From the NCBI GenBank assembly GCA_030425285.1, contig JAUIAY010000001.1:1270658-1334657 (forward strand): a stretch of 64,000 bases of DNA, read 5' to 3'. Made by a program: the position numbers and the translations under genes. Shown piece after piece: positions 24,622 through 32,616 of the stretch; position 1 is the stretch's first letter, and the number at the start of each line of letters is the position of its first letter. A model generated the notes under the pieces. The model saw nothing but the letters and a program-made list of their open reading frames with translations. It was not told where the DNA came from and searched no databases. Origin of the DNA: Bacteroidia bacterium (GTDB lineage: Bacteria; Bacteroidota; Bacteroidia; Flavobacteriales; Flavobacteriaceae).

Positions 24622-25091
24622 CACAGGCCCTTATTTCCATTCAATTGCTTTTCATAGTCATCGGCATCGTAAGTCCCGATTGATTTTTGTACAAGTCTAT
24701 CTTTATTCATCGTCCATTCCTCAAATCCACTGAAATTAACTTTATTGCCTGTCCCATTCGGTCCAGTGTTGGTGCCTTTAAATGTCCAATGATAACTATA
24801 AGTGCCATCATTAACTGCTAAACTGTTCATGGTCAATTTCATATCCGGAAATGCCTCCATGTAGGATTTTGCAGTTTCAGCCAATTGTTTTCTTCCAACG
24901 GCTGGTGCCCCATTATTTACAGTTAATGTTCCATCCTCCGCATAGAATGAGGCCATTTTTTCTGGTGTTTTACTATTCCAAGCATCGGTGTAGTTTCGTG
25001 CGAATTCAACCATTTTATCGTATTCCGATGTGTCAGTGTTACATCCTGTAATTACAATTAGGATGATTAAAGGTGTATATCTAGTTTTCAT
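24621..25091 (-). CDS. NTF2/SnoaL-like lipoprotein
   Basis: The 156-residue protein has a lipoprotein signal (lipobox ITGC, Cys17) and an NTF2-like cone-fold domain (residues ~25-140) with FYAEDGTLTV, FPDMKLTMN and a GFEEWTM strand. That domain type binds small hydrophobic ligands or serves as an enzyme scaffold; the function here is unknown. It is one of two non-DUF6090 genes inside the array, lying between copies 2 and 3 with an 11-base gap and a 1-base overlap, so it is cotranscribed. Confidence 0.85.
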   Translation of the reverse strand: MKTRYTPLIILIVITGCNTDTSEYDKMVEFARNYTDAWNSKTPEKMASFYAEDGTLTVNNGAPAVGRKQLAETAKSYMEAFPDMKLTMNSLAVNDGTYSYHWTFKGTNTGPNGTGNKVNFSGFEEWTMNKDRLVQKSIGTYDADDYEKQLNGNKGL

Positions 25092-25102
25092 AAATTATGT
25101 TG

Positions 25103-25840
25103 TTATTCTTTTAGAACTGTTAATTCATCATCTATTAATTTAAGTAGGTTTTTTGCTTTTTTATCTGCATTGGTTAAAGGCTCTTCCACCAACCAAAAAA
25201 TTTGTTGGTTTAGGCTATTGATAAAATATTTGTATTCCTTATCCTTTTTTAGCGCTTCGTAATCGTGAGGGATCATTGCTCTTTCGTTAGTATTCCAAAG
25301 CTCATCAAACCGAGTGTTAAAAAGATTTTCGCTAGCATTGTCTATAATGTTTGAGTACTTTGATATTTTCATATCAAAATTGGTTTTGGCAAATGTGTAG
25401 TAGGACACAATCTCTTTCTTTAAACTGTCATTAGAGATAAGGTTAAGATCTGCCGAACTCAAGGTTGAAAAAACGCCTTGATCAATCCTTGCAGCCCAAT
25501 AGGCTGTTGAGTTTAAGAAGTGGAAATTTAAAGAATCATTATAAGGTAAGTTGGCTTCCATATGCTTTTTAATTAAGCGTATAGAATTATGAATGGTTCT
25601 ATATTCTTCTATATAGTGGTCAAAGCTTTCTAGGTCACTTTCAATGCTGGTTTCAAAATTGCGAAGTAGCTTAATTTCTTGTTGTTCTAATTTTTTACCC
25701 TCATTCCAATTGTTAATCTGTAAAGCAATCAAAATACCAATCACAACCAGAATGATTTCGCCTATGGCGTACTTTAAGTACTTGCCTGTTTTGTTTTTAC
25801 TCATAAGGTTATAGCGTATTTTTCGAAAGAATTTTATCAT
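25103..25840 (-). CDS. DUF6090 family membrane-anchored protein (array copy 2)
   Basis: A 245-residue copy: FFRKIRYNLMSKNKTGKYLK, membrane helix to QINNWNE, then an exported domain with SSADLNLISNDSLKKEIVSY near residue 125 and a Lys-rich C-terminus. The ATG overlaps the stop of copy 1 by 4 bases. The ectodomain shares only scattered hydrophobic positions with the other copies. Function unknown. Confidence 0.87.
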   Translation of the reverse strand: MIKFFRKIRYNLMSKNKTGKYLKYAIGEIILVVIGILIALQINNWNEGKKLEQQEIKLLRNFETSIESDLESFDHYIEEYRTIHNSIRLIKKHMEANLPYNDSLNFHFLNSTAYWAARIDQGVFSTLSSADLNLISNDSLKKEIVSYYTFAKTNFDMKISKYSNIIDNASENLFNTRFDELWNTNERAMIPHDYEALKKDKEYKYFINSLNQQIFWLVEEPLTNADKKAKNLLKLIDDELTVLKE

Positions 25841-26568
25841 GGGTTGGTAAGTTTTTCATTTGAATGATTCATTGCCTCAAGAACCATTTTTTTTAATGTT
25901 TCAGCCTCTTTGATGTAAGAATTTGTTAATTTGACCATACTCTCATGGTTCCATTTTTGGACATTGACTATATTAGGAAGTTCAGTTCCTTTCATTTCTT
26001 CAATTATAGTTGAAGGGCTAGTTTCAAGGTCAAGATTTAGCTGAAGGTGCTTTATGACAAAGGGCTCTACATTGTTGTGAACAAAATTTCTTTGCCAAGA
26101 ACTGTGATCATTGTAATCCACGGTTGTTACCTCGAAGTAATTGATTAATTTTTCTCGTAGATTCTGATCTTTGAGTTTGTTGAGCGCGCCATTTTCTTTC
26201 AATACATGGTATGAGGTTCCAAAGTTTCTGGTGTCATAGTTGTAACTAATGAAGTACAAGGCTTTGCGAAGATCAATACTTTCGTAATTTCCTTCAGAAA
26301 GAGCATGAAGAAATTCAATCCGTTTTGCATCGCCACTTGTTATTTGTTGATAAAAATAGATGTCTCCTTCCAATTCTTTAACTAATAATGTAAGTTGATT
26401 ACCAACTTGAGCATCATTCTTCCTATTTTCGTTCCAATTGTTAATCTGCAAGGCAATCAAAATGCCTATTACGACCAAAATGATTTCACCAATGGCATAC
26501 TTAAGGTATTTACCTGTTTTATTTTCGGCAATGAGATTTTGCCTTATCCGACGAAAGAATTTTAACAT
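25837..26568 (-). CDS. DUF6090 family membrane-anchored protein (array copy 1, first)
   Basis: The 243-residue first gene of the array has cassette MLKFFRRIRQNLIAENKTGK, the helix to QINNWNE and the ectodomain motif NGALNKLKDQNLREKLINY near residue 115. As the 5' gene it should lie next to the array promoter, in the ~107-base gap shared with the divergent DUF1801 gene. I could not identify convincing -33/-7 boxes on the minus strand there. Downstream overlaps suggest the whole 10.5 kb may be one transcript. Confidence 0.87.
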   Translation of the reverse strand: MLKFFRRIRQNLIAENKTGKYLKYAIGEIILVVIGILIALQINNWNENRKNDAQVGNQLTLLVKELEGDIYFYQQITSGDAKRIEFLHALSEGNYESIDLRKALYFISYNYDTRNFGTSYHVLKENGALNKLKDQNLREKLINYFEVTTVDYNDHSSWQRNFVHNNVEPFVIKHLQLNLDLETSPSTIIEEMKGTELPNIVNVQKWNHESMVKLTNSYIKEAETLKKMVLEAMNHSNEKLTNP

Positions 26569-26675
26569 TTACTGGTCAGTTCCAAGTAAATTAAATAGCG
26601 TAGTAGTTTTGGTTGGTAATTTTCGATAGTAATTTAGTAAATTTCAGCAAATTACAATCCATTTCGTTTAATAAT

Positions 26676-27053
26676 ATGAAACCTGTTGATGCTTATTTTT
26701 TGGAACAGAAAGAACCCTATCAGTCCATTATGCTGTATATAAGGCAGGTTATATTGAAGACATTGCCCAATATTCATGAGCGCTACAGTTATAAAATTCC
26801 ATTTTATAATATTGGAAACAACCCCATGATTTATTTGAATATTTTAAAGGGAACCAATTTTGTGGATGTAGCTTTTGTGCAAGGTGTTTTGTTGGAAAAT
26901 GATTTTCCCGAATTGCAGAATTATAGCAACCGTAAACAGGTGCGCTCTATTCAAATCAAACGTATTGAAGATTTGGATGAACACCGATTTGTAGCCTTAT
27001 TGCATGCTGCATCAAAGCAATTGGAACACAACAAAAAACCTTGGTTTATCTAG
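26676..27053 (+). CDS. DUF1801 (YdhG-like) protein
   Basis: The 125-residue soluble protein begins at ATG 26676 (MKPVDAYFLEQKEPYQSIM). A longer frame from 26613 adds 21 residues without family similarity and would place the start in the promoter region. The pattern IRQVILKTLPNIHERYSYKIPFY is typical of the DUF1801/YdhG fold. Function is unknown, although relatives are found in stress and frataxin-like contexts. It converges on the GNAT gene, overlapping its end by 4 bases. Confidence 0.82.
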   Translation: MKPVDAYFLEQKEPYQSIMLYIRQVILKTLPNIHERYSYKIPFYNIGNNPMIYLNILKGTNFVDVAFVQGVLLENDFPELQNYSNRKQVRSIQIKRIEDLDEHRFVALLHAASKQLEHNKKPWFI

Positions 27054-27517
27054 AGCGTTTTTGAAACAATGTAATTTTCAAAGGTCATACCCTTAATCAC
27101 CTTTTTCTGCTTTTTGATAACATCATAGTAGTGATTTTCAAAAAAAGGCAAAGCCGTAATACTTACATCAGATTTTATTTCCTCATAACCATCCATCATC
27201 GCCTTTGATTCAATTATGCGCAATAGTTTAGATGCGATACCATGTCGCTGAAAGTTTTTATGAACAAACAGGCCGTCAAAATAATTGCCATTTTTTAAAT
27301 AGGCAAAGCCAACAATGGTGTCATTAGTTTCAGCAACCAAAAAGTAGAATTTATTGATGCGCTCTTCCCATTTTTGGGTATCATTGGCACCAGCAGACCA
27401 AGTCTGAATCTGTTTATCAGAATAATGCTGCGAATTCACCGCACGAACAGTATCCCGAAAAAGTGTGGTTATTTCAGGAATATCTTCAATAGTTGCTTGA
27501 CGGATTTCAATATCCAT
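27050..27517 (-). CDS. GNAT family N-acetyltransferase
   Basis: A 155-residue GNAT enzyme with the N-terminal IRQATIEDIPEITTLF start, the beta4 strand VGFAYLKNGNYFDGLFV and the acetyl-CoA loop FQRHGIASKLL (Q/RxxGxG/A-like, residues ~93-104). It resembles the YafP type that acts on small molecules, but the substrate is unknown. It starts 9 bases after kdsA and is probably in the kdsA transcript. Confidence 0.88.
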   Translation of the reverse strand: MDIEIRQATIEDIPEITTLFRDTVRAVNSQHYSDKQIQTWSAGANDTQKWEERINKFYFLVAETNDTIVGFAYLKNGNYFDGLFVHKNFQRHGIASKLLRIIESKAMMDGYEEIKSDVSITALPFFENHYYDVIKKQKKVIKGMTFENYIVSKTL

Positions 27518-27526
27518 AATGATAGC

Positions 27527-28348
27527 TTATTTTAAGCTGTTTATGGTTTTTCTAATGGCCACTAAATTGTTCAATAAATTTTCAAGATTATCCAAATGCA
27601 ACATATTGGCGCCATCACTTTTGGCATTGGCAGGATCAAAGTGTGTTTCAATAAATAAACCATCGACATTATTGACCACACCAGCACGAGCAATGGTTTC
27701 AATCATATCTGGTCTTCCACCTGTAACACCAACCGATTGATTAGGTTGTTGTAATGAATGAGTAACGTCCAAAATAGTTGGTGCATATTGGCGCATGGTA
27801 GGAATACCTCTGAAATCAACAATCATATCTTGGTAGCCAAACATGGTTCCTCTATCGGTTATCCAGGCTTTGTCACTACCTGTATCCTTGACTTTTTGCA
27901 CGGCATGTTTCATGGCTTCTGGGCTAATAAACTGTCCCTTTTTTAAATTGACCACTTTACCAGTTTCAGCTGCAGCAACTACTAGGTCTGTTTGACGAAC
28001 CAGAAATGCAGGAATTTGAAGTACATCAACATATTCGGCAGCCATTTTGGCATCAGATACCTCGTGGATGTCTGTCACTGTTGGAACTTCAAATGTTTCA
28101 GATACTTTACGTAAAATTTTAAGAGCTTTTTCATCACCAATACCTGTAAAGCTATCAATGCGACTACGGTTGGCCTTCTTAAAACTGCCTTTAAAAACGT
28201 AAGGGATATGCAGGTTGTTAGTAATGGTAATAACCTTTTCGGCTATGCGTAATGCCATATCTTCACCTTCAATGGCACAAGGTCCAGCCAACAGAAAAAA
28301 ATTATCACTGTTGGTGTGCATTAATTTTGGAACATCTGTGAGATTCAT
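27527..28348 (-). CDS. kdsA: 3-deoxy-8-phosphooctulonate synthase (Kdo-8-P synthase)
   Basis: KdsA condenses phosphoenolpyruvate with arabinose-5-phosphate to Kdo-8-phosphate for the lipopolysaccharide inner core. The 273-residue TIM-barrel protein has LLAGPCAIE near residue 20, FKGSFKKANRSR, and the late ligands in DVTHSLQ and IETHFDPANAKSDG. The Cys in GPC, with the later His, Glu and Asp, places it in the metal-dependent class, unlike the E. coli enzyme, which has Asn at that position. It heads a minus-strand unit with the GNAT gene and has a clear -7 box upstream (28368-28375). Confidence 0.95.
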   Translation of the reverse strand: MNLTDVPKLMHTNSDNFFLLAGPCAIEGEDMALRIAEKVITITNNLHIPYVFKGSFKKANRSRIDSFTGIGDEKALKILRKVSETFEVPTVTDIHEVSDAKMAAEYVDVLQIPAFLVRQTDLVVAAAETGKVVNLKKGQFISPEAMKHAVQKVKDTGSDKAWITDRGTMFGYQDMIVDFRGIPTMRQYAPTILDVTHSLQQPNQSVGVTGGRPDMIETIARAGVVNNVDGLFIETHFDPANAKSDGANMLHLDNLENLLNNLVAIRKTINSLK

Positions 28349-28367
28349 CAGCTTAAAATTTAAGCCA

Positions 28368-28375
28368 CAAAGATA
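28368..28375 (-). promoter_or_regulatory. kdsA promoter -7 box
   Basis: TATCTTTG on the minus strand matches TAnnTTTG, 19 bases upstream of the kdsA ATG. A GCTTAAAATTTAAGC palindrome (28351-28365) lies in the short 5' leader between the box and the gene. No convincing -33 box is seen. Confidence 0.5.
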
Positions 28376-28381
28376 GTTAAA

Positions 28382-28741
28382 TTAAAATGCTTTTTTAATA
28401 CTGTTTCTAATCATCCAAAGAGCCATTAAAAAATTTGCAAACACAAAAACACCACCATAAATCACAAAGGATTTTGTTGTTGAAGAGATATCGATAATGT
28501 TCAATAGATTAGACAAATAGGCTAAAATTAGATACGAAGACAGGCAAACAAATACAATACCCAATGAAAAATTGAGCTGGATACTTGGTTTAATCAGTTG
28601 CCATACAAATGGAATACCTAATAAAAGTATAGGATAAGCCGTAAGGCCTTCATTTCTGTTTATGTCGGTAAACCAGTAGGCAATGACCACTAAAAAATAC
28701 AAATAAGGGATAAACTTGGAATACTTGCTAATCAGTTTCAT
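28382..28741 (-). CDS. Four-helix membrane protein, unknown function
   Basis: The 119-residue protein has four hydrophobic helices (about 8-25, 34-50, 54-75 and 88-112) with positively charged ends, and no motif I can name. It lies upstream of kdsA on the same strand, but the -7 box of kdsA falls in the gap between them, so the two may be separate units. It diverges from typA with about 230 bases between. Confidence 0.65.
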   Translation of the reverse strand: MKLISKYSKFIPYLYFLVVIAYWFTDINRNEGLTAYPILLLGIPFVWQLIKPSIQLNFSLGIVFVCLSSYLILAYLSNLLNIIDISSTTKSFVIYGGVFVFANFLMALWMIRNSIKKAF

Positions 28742-28941
28742 TTTTTAAATCTTAAAAGGTTAAACATGTCATTAAACATGAGTAAAGCGCCTTTTGTGGT
28801 TATGAGCTGGTTAGCAATGGCTATTTACTATCAATCAATTATTTAACGAAAGGTACCTATTTTTATTTTACTGTAAATTTGCTATAACATTTAATTAACT
28901 ATTTGATGAAAATATAATCGCTTTAATATTAAAATATAACG

Positions 28942-28949
28942 TACCTTTG
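28942..28949 (+). promoter_or_regulatory. typA promoter -7 box
   Basis: TACCTTTG followed by CAC matches the TAnnTTTG box and lies 23 bases before the typA ATG. The -33 region is AT-rich without a clear TTG. The rest of the 28742-28972 gap shows only AT-rich sequence. Confidence 0.6.
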
Positions 28950-28972
28950 CACGCTTAAAATAAGGCACCATT

Positions 28973-30772
28973 ATGGCTACAATTAAAAATATTGCAATTA
29001 TTGCACACGTTGACCACGGTAAAACAACCTTGGTAGATAAAATTATGTATCACTGTCAGTTATTTCGTGATAACGAAAATACGGGTGATTTGATTTTGGA
29101 TAACAACGATTTAGAGCGTGAGCGTGGTATTACCATTACCTCCAAAAACGTTTCAGTTGTTTACAAGGACACCAAGATTAATATCATTGATACACCAGGT
29201 CACGCCGATTTTGGAGGAGAAGTAGAACGTGTTTTAAATATGGCAGATGGTGTTTTGTTGTTGGTTGATGCCTTTGAAGGACCTATGCCACAAACCCGTT
29301 TTGTATTGCAAAAGGCTATTGATTTAGGCTTGAAGCCTTGCGTGGTAGTGAATAAAGTTGATAAAGAAAACTGTACGCCTGACGAGGTTCATGAGAAAGT
29401 TTTTGATCTGATGTTTGAGTTGGGAGCAGAAGAGTGGCAGTTGGATTTTCCAACGGTTTACGGTTCGGCTAAAAACAACTGGATGAGTGAAGATTGGCAG
29501 AAGCCAACCGAAAACATCGAGCCACTGTTAGATATGGTTATCGAGCATATTCCAGAGCCTCAAATAGAAGAAGGAACTACCCAAATGTTAATTACCTCTT
29601 TGGACTTTTCGTCATTTACTGGTCGAATTGCCATTGGTCGTTTGACGCGTGGTGAATTGAAAGCTGGACAGAATATTTCTTTAGTTAAAAGAGACGGAAG
29701 AATTGTAAAATCTAAAATTAAGGAATTACACACGTTTGAAGGTTTAGGTCGTAAAAAAGTTGATGAAGTAAAAGCAGGTGATATTTGTGCGATTGTTGGT
29801 TTGGAAGGTTTTGAAATTGGTGATACAGTTGCCGATTGGGAAAATCCAGAAGGATTAAAAACCATAGCCATTGATGAGCCAACGATGAGTATGTTGTTTA
29901 CTATTAATGATTCGCCTTTTTTTGGGAAAGACGGTAAGTATGTGACATCAAGACACATTAAGGAACGTTTGACTAAAGAGCTGGAAAAGAATTTAGCGCT
30001 TCGTGTTGAAGAAACGGATAGTGCCGATAAGTTCATGGTATTTGGTCGTGGTGTTTTACATTTATCGGTTTTGATTGAAACCATGCGTCGAGAAGGTTAT
30101 GAATTACAAATTGGTCAGCCGCAGGTAATCATTAAAGAAATTGATGGTGTAAAATGTGAGCCTGTTGAAGAAATGACTATTGATTTACCAGAAGAGGTTT
30201 CTGGTAAAGCCATAGAGATGGTTACCATGCGTAAAGGTGAGATGTTGAGTATGGAAGCCAAAGGAGATCGTATGGTTTGTGAGTTTATTGTACCTTCAAG
30301 AGGTATCATAGGCTTACGTAATCAATTGTTAACTGCTACAGCGGGTGAAGCTATTATGGCGCATCGTTTTAAAGAATATCAACCTTTAAAAGGCGGTATT
30401 CCAGAACGTCAAAATGGTTCATTGGTATCTATGGAAAATGGTCAAGCAATTCCATATTCTATTGATAAATTACAGGAACGAGGTAAGTTTTTTATTGATC
30501 CAGGAGAGGATATTTATGAAGGGCAAGTGATAGGTGAGAACTCTCGTGGCGATGATATGGTTGTCAATGTTACGAAAACCAAAAAGTTGAGTAACGTGCG
30601 TTCGGCTGGTGCTGATGATAAGGCAAAAATTGTTCCAGCCATCAAATTTTCATTGGAAGAAGCATTGGAATATATTCAAAAGGATGAATACGTTGAGGTA
30701 ACACCAAAACATTTAAGGCTACGTAAAATTCTTCTAAAAGAAGTTGACCGTAAGCGAAATAAGGCTGTCTAA
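28973..30772 (+). CDS. typA: Ribosome-associated translational GTPase TypA/BipA
   Basis: BipA/TypA is an EF-G-like GTPase that assists 50S ribosome assembly and stress or cold adaptation. The 599-residue length is typical. G1 is [10 protein letters not shown] (11-20), the switch II motif is [15 protein letters not shown], and G4 is NKVD. Domains II and III and the BipA-specific C-terminal domain follow, with GERGKFF-like and [15 protein letters not shown] segments. It has its own -7 box at 28942-28949. A small membrane-protein gene starts 2 bases after its stop and may be read through from it. Confidence 0.97.
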   Translation: MATIKNIAIIAHVDHGKTTLVDKIMYHCQLFRDNENTGDLILDNNDLERERGITITSKNVSVVYKDTKINIIDTPGHADFGGEVERVLNMADGVLLLVDAFEGPMPQTRFVLQKAIDLGLKPCVVVNKVDKENCTPDEVHEKVFDLMFELGAEEWQLDFPTVYGSAKNNWMSEDWQKPTENIEPLLDMVIEHIPEPQIEEGTTQMLITSLDFSSFTGRIAIGRLTRGELKAGQNISLVKRDGRIVKSKIKELHTFEGLGRKKVDEVKAGDICAIVGLEGFEIGDTVADWENPEGLKTIAIDEPTMSMLFTINDSPFFGKDGKYVTSRHIKERLTKELEKNLALRVEETDSADKFMVFGRGVLHLSVLIETMRREGYELQIGQPQVIIKEIDGVKCEPVEEMTIDLPEEVSGKAIEMVTMRKGEMLSMEAKGDRMVCEFIVPSRGIIGLRNQLLTATAGEAIMAHRFKEYQPLKGGIPERQNGSLVSMENGQAIPYSIDKLQERGKFFIDPGEDIYEGQVIGENSRGDDMVVNVTKTKKLSNVRSAGADDKAKIVPAIKFSLEEALEYIQKDEYVEVTPKHLRLRKILLKEVDRKRNKAV

Positions 30773-30774
30773 CT

Positions 30775-31002
30775 ATGGAATTGATTTCTCTAACCGATTG
30801 GGTTGGCTATGCAGCTATGGCGACCGTGCTCATTTCGTTTTTAATGAAAGATGTCCGAAGGTTACGGTTAGTGAATTCATTGGGATGCTTACTTTTTGTA
30901 GTTTATGGATTTATGTTAGCACCGTTATCCTATCCGATAATTGTAACTAATACCGCTATTTTTTGTATTAACTTGTATTATTTGTTGATTAAGAAAAGCT
31001 AG
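30775..31002 (+). CDS. Small YgjV-like membrane protein
   Basis: The 75-residue protein has three hydrophobic helices (about 8-24, 31-49 and 53-70) with a KDVRRLRLVNSLGCLLFVVYG core. This core resembles one half of the YgjV-type inner-membrane family; similar proteins in this group are sometimes mislabelled as uroporphyrinogen decarboxylase. It starts 2 bases after typA. Function unknown. Confidence 0.7.
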   Translation: MELISLTDWVGYAAMATVLISFLMKDVRRLRLVNSLGCLLFVVYGFMLAPLSYPIIVTNTAIFCINLYYLLIKKS

Positions 31003-31031
31003 AGTTCATTATATTTACAAAAAAATAGAAT

Positions 31032-31238
31032 ATGCATTTTCTTTATTTTGATCCAAGCATAGGTGCGATGATTGTTCAGGCAATTGTAGCCGCAGTTGCT
31101 GGAATTGTACTGTTTTCAAAAGGTTTGATGTTTAAAATCAAGTCATTTTTTGGTCTGATCAGAAATGATGAAGACCTATTTGATGATATTGAGATTAAAG
31201 AATCTGACATAGAAAACAAGCAATCAGGTGACGAGTAA
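31032..31238 (+). CDS. Small single-helix protein of polysaccharide loci
   Basis: The 68-residue protein begins MHFLYFDPSIGAMIVQAIVA. The pattern D-P-x-x-G-(A/S)-M/Y plus a single Gly/Ala-rich helix is that of small proteins often encoded beside methyltransferase and sulfatase-like genes in exopolysaccharide clusters. It has an acidic cytoplasmic-type tail (residues 43-68). The methyltransferase gene overlaps its end by 11 bases. The function of this family is not known to me. Confidence 0.68.
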   Translation: MHFLYFDPSIGAMIVQAIVAAVAGIVLFSKGLMFKIKSFFGLIRNDEDLFDDIEIKESDIENKQSGDE

Positions 31239-32616
31239 TAAAAGGCATCCATCTTCATTTAGAGATCCGTCAGGATATATTTTTAATAAAAACGGCGTAG
31301 TTAAACGCCTTATAAAACCGGTTTATTTCAAGCAGTATACTAGTTTAAAAGAAACAGGTTTTTTTGATAAATTATTTCAAAACCAATTATTAATTCCGCA
31401 TAAAGAGGAGCGATCAAGCGCAACCGAAATCGTTTTGGTGCCAGAACAAATTCCATTCATTACCTATCCTTATGAATGGAGTTTTTTACAATATAAAGAG
31501 GCTGCTTTATTGACCCTTAAAATCCAAAAGTTTGCTTTGGAACATGGTTATACATTGAAAGACGCTTCTGCTTTTAATGTAACATTTCATAATGGGCAAG
31601 CTATGTTTATTGATACCTTGTCTTTTGATTTTTATAAAGATAATGAGCCTTGGAGAGCCTATAAGCAATTTATTGGCCATTTTTTAGGACCATTACTTCT
31701 TGCTCATTATCATGGTTCGCAATCACTAAACCTATTAAGCAATTTTATAGATGGGATTCCTATAAGTATGCTGTCTTCCATGTTGCCGTTTAAGACGAGG
31801 TTGAATCCTTTTTTGTATTCCAATGTACACTTGTTGTCAAAATTTGAGAAGAAACACAACGATGATGATCATGGCGATTTTAAAAAGCAGACTCATTTAT
31901 CAAAAAAAGCACAGTTAAATATTGTAACTGCCTTATATGGCTATATTAAAAAATTAACTTTAAGCGAGCATTCTGAATGGGGAGACTATTATAACAAAAC
32001 CAACTATTCCCATGACGCCTTTACAAGTAAATCGAGTATAATAAATAAATGGATAAAATCTTTAGAACCTTTGACAATAATTGATGTTGGTGGGAATGAC
32101 GGCAAATTCATTAGACAAATTGGGCATAACTTCACACAGGCTTTGGTTTGTGATATAGATTCAAATGCTGTTGATTTTAATTATAAAACCGCCAAGGTTA
32201 ATCATGAGAAAAACATCCAGCCTTTTGTTTTGGATGTCTTAAATCCAACCGCTGACATTGGCTTTAACAATGAGGAACGTGCTTCTTTCATAAAAAGAAT
32301 AAAAAAGTTCAATCCCGATGTTACCATGGCATTGGCTGTGATACATCACATGACATTGACCGGTAATATACCGTTCAACATGTCAGCTCAATTTTTTGCA
32401 AGCTTCTCTAGGTTTTTAATTATAGAATTTCCAACTAGAAAAGATTCTTGGGTAAAACGATTGTTGGACGTGAAAAGGGATTTTAAGGACCATTTCGGTT
32501 TCTATGATTTGGATAATTTTATTAGTGGTTATTCGGAGTTTTTTGAAATACAAGATCAAATTCCCGTAGATAATTCAGAGCGAATCATGTTTCTTTTAAG
32601 ACGAAAAGATGCTTAA
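31228..32616 (+). CDS. SAM-dependent methyltransferase, polysaccharide locus
   Basis: A 462-residue soluble protein. An N-terminal domain (~1-250) contains RDPSGYIFNKNGVVKRLIKP. The C-terminal class I methyltransferase fold has motif I IDVGGNDGKF near residue 288 and an acidic strand ALVCDID near 306. The start is GTG at 31228, inside the end of the preceding small gene. The next gene overlaps it by 8 bases. Such proteins accompany sulfatase-fold membrane proteins in polysaccharide clusters, so the acceptor is probably a sugar or lipid-linked glycan; this is inferred from context. Confidence 0.83.
   Translation: MTSNKRHPSSFRDPSGYIFNKNGVVKRLIKPVYFKQYTSLKETGFFDKLFQNQLLIPHKEERSSATEIVLVPEQIPFITYPYEWSFLQYKEAALLTLKIQKFALEHGYTLKDASAFNVTFHNGQAMFIDTLSFDFYKDNEPWRAYKQFIGHFLGPLLLAHYHGSQSLNLLSNFIDGIPISMLSSMLPFKTRLNPFLYSNVHLLSKFEKKHNDDDHGDFKKQTHLSKKAQLNIVTALYGYIKKLTLSEHSEWGDYYNKTNYSHDAFTSKSSIINKWIKSLEPLTIIDVGGNDGKFIRQIGHNFTQALVCDIDSNAVDFNYKTAKVNHEKNIQPFVLDVLNPTADIGFNNEERASFIKRIKKFNPDVTMALAVIHHMTLTGNIPFNMSAQFFASFSRFLIIEFPTRKDSWVKRLLDVKRDFKDHFGFYDLDNFISGYSEFFEIQDQIPVDNSERIMFLLRRKDA

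Noticed and set aside
16057..26568. Array read as a CRISPR-like or simple tandem repeat
   Set aside because: The repeated blocks are coding cassettes about 0.7-1.2 kb apart that diverge at synonymous sites; there are no short uniform repeats and spacers.
29560..30084. 174-codon open frame on the minus strand inside typA
   Set aside because: It lies fully opposite a strongly conserved GTPase gene, has Ser/Pro-rich composition typical of antisense frames and no family pattern.
31228..32616. Right-hand glycan locus as an inserted mobile island
   Set aside because: No integrase, transposase, tRNA target or flanking direct repeats are visible, and codon use looks like that of its neighbours.
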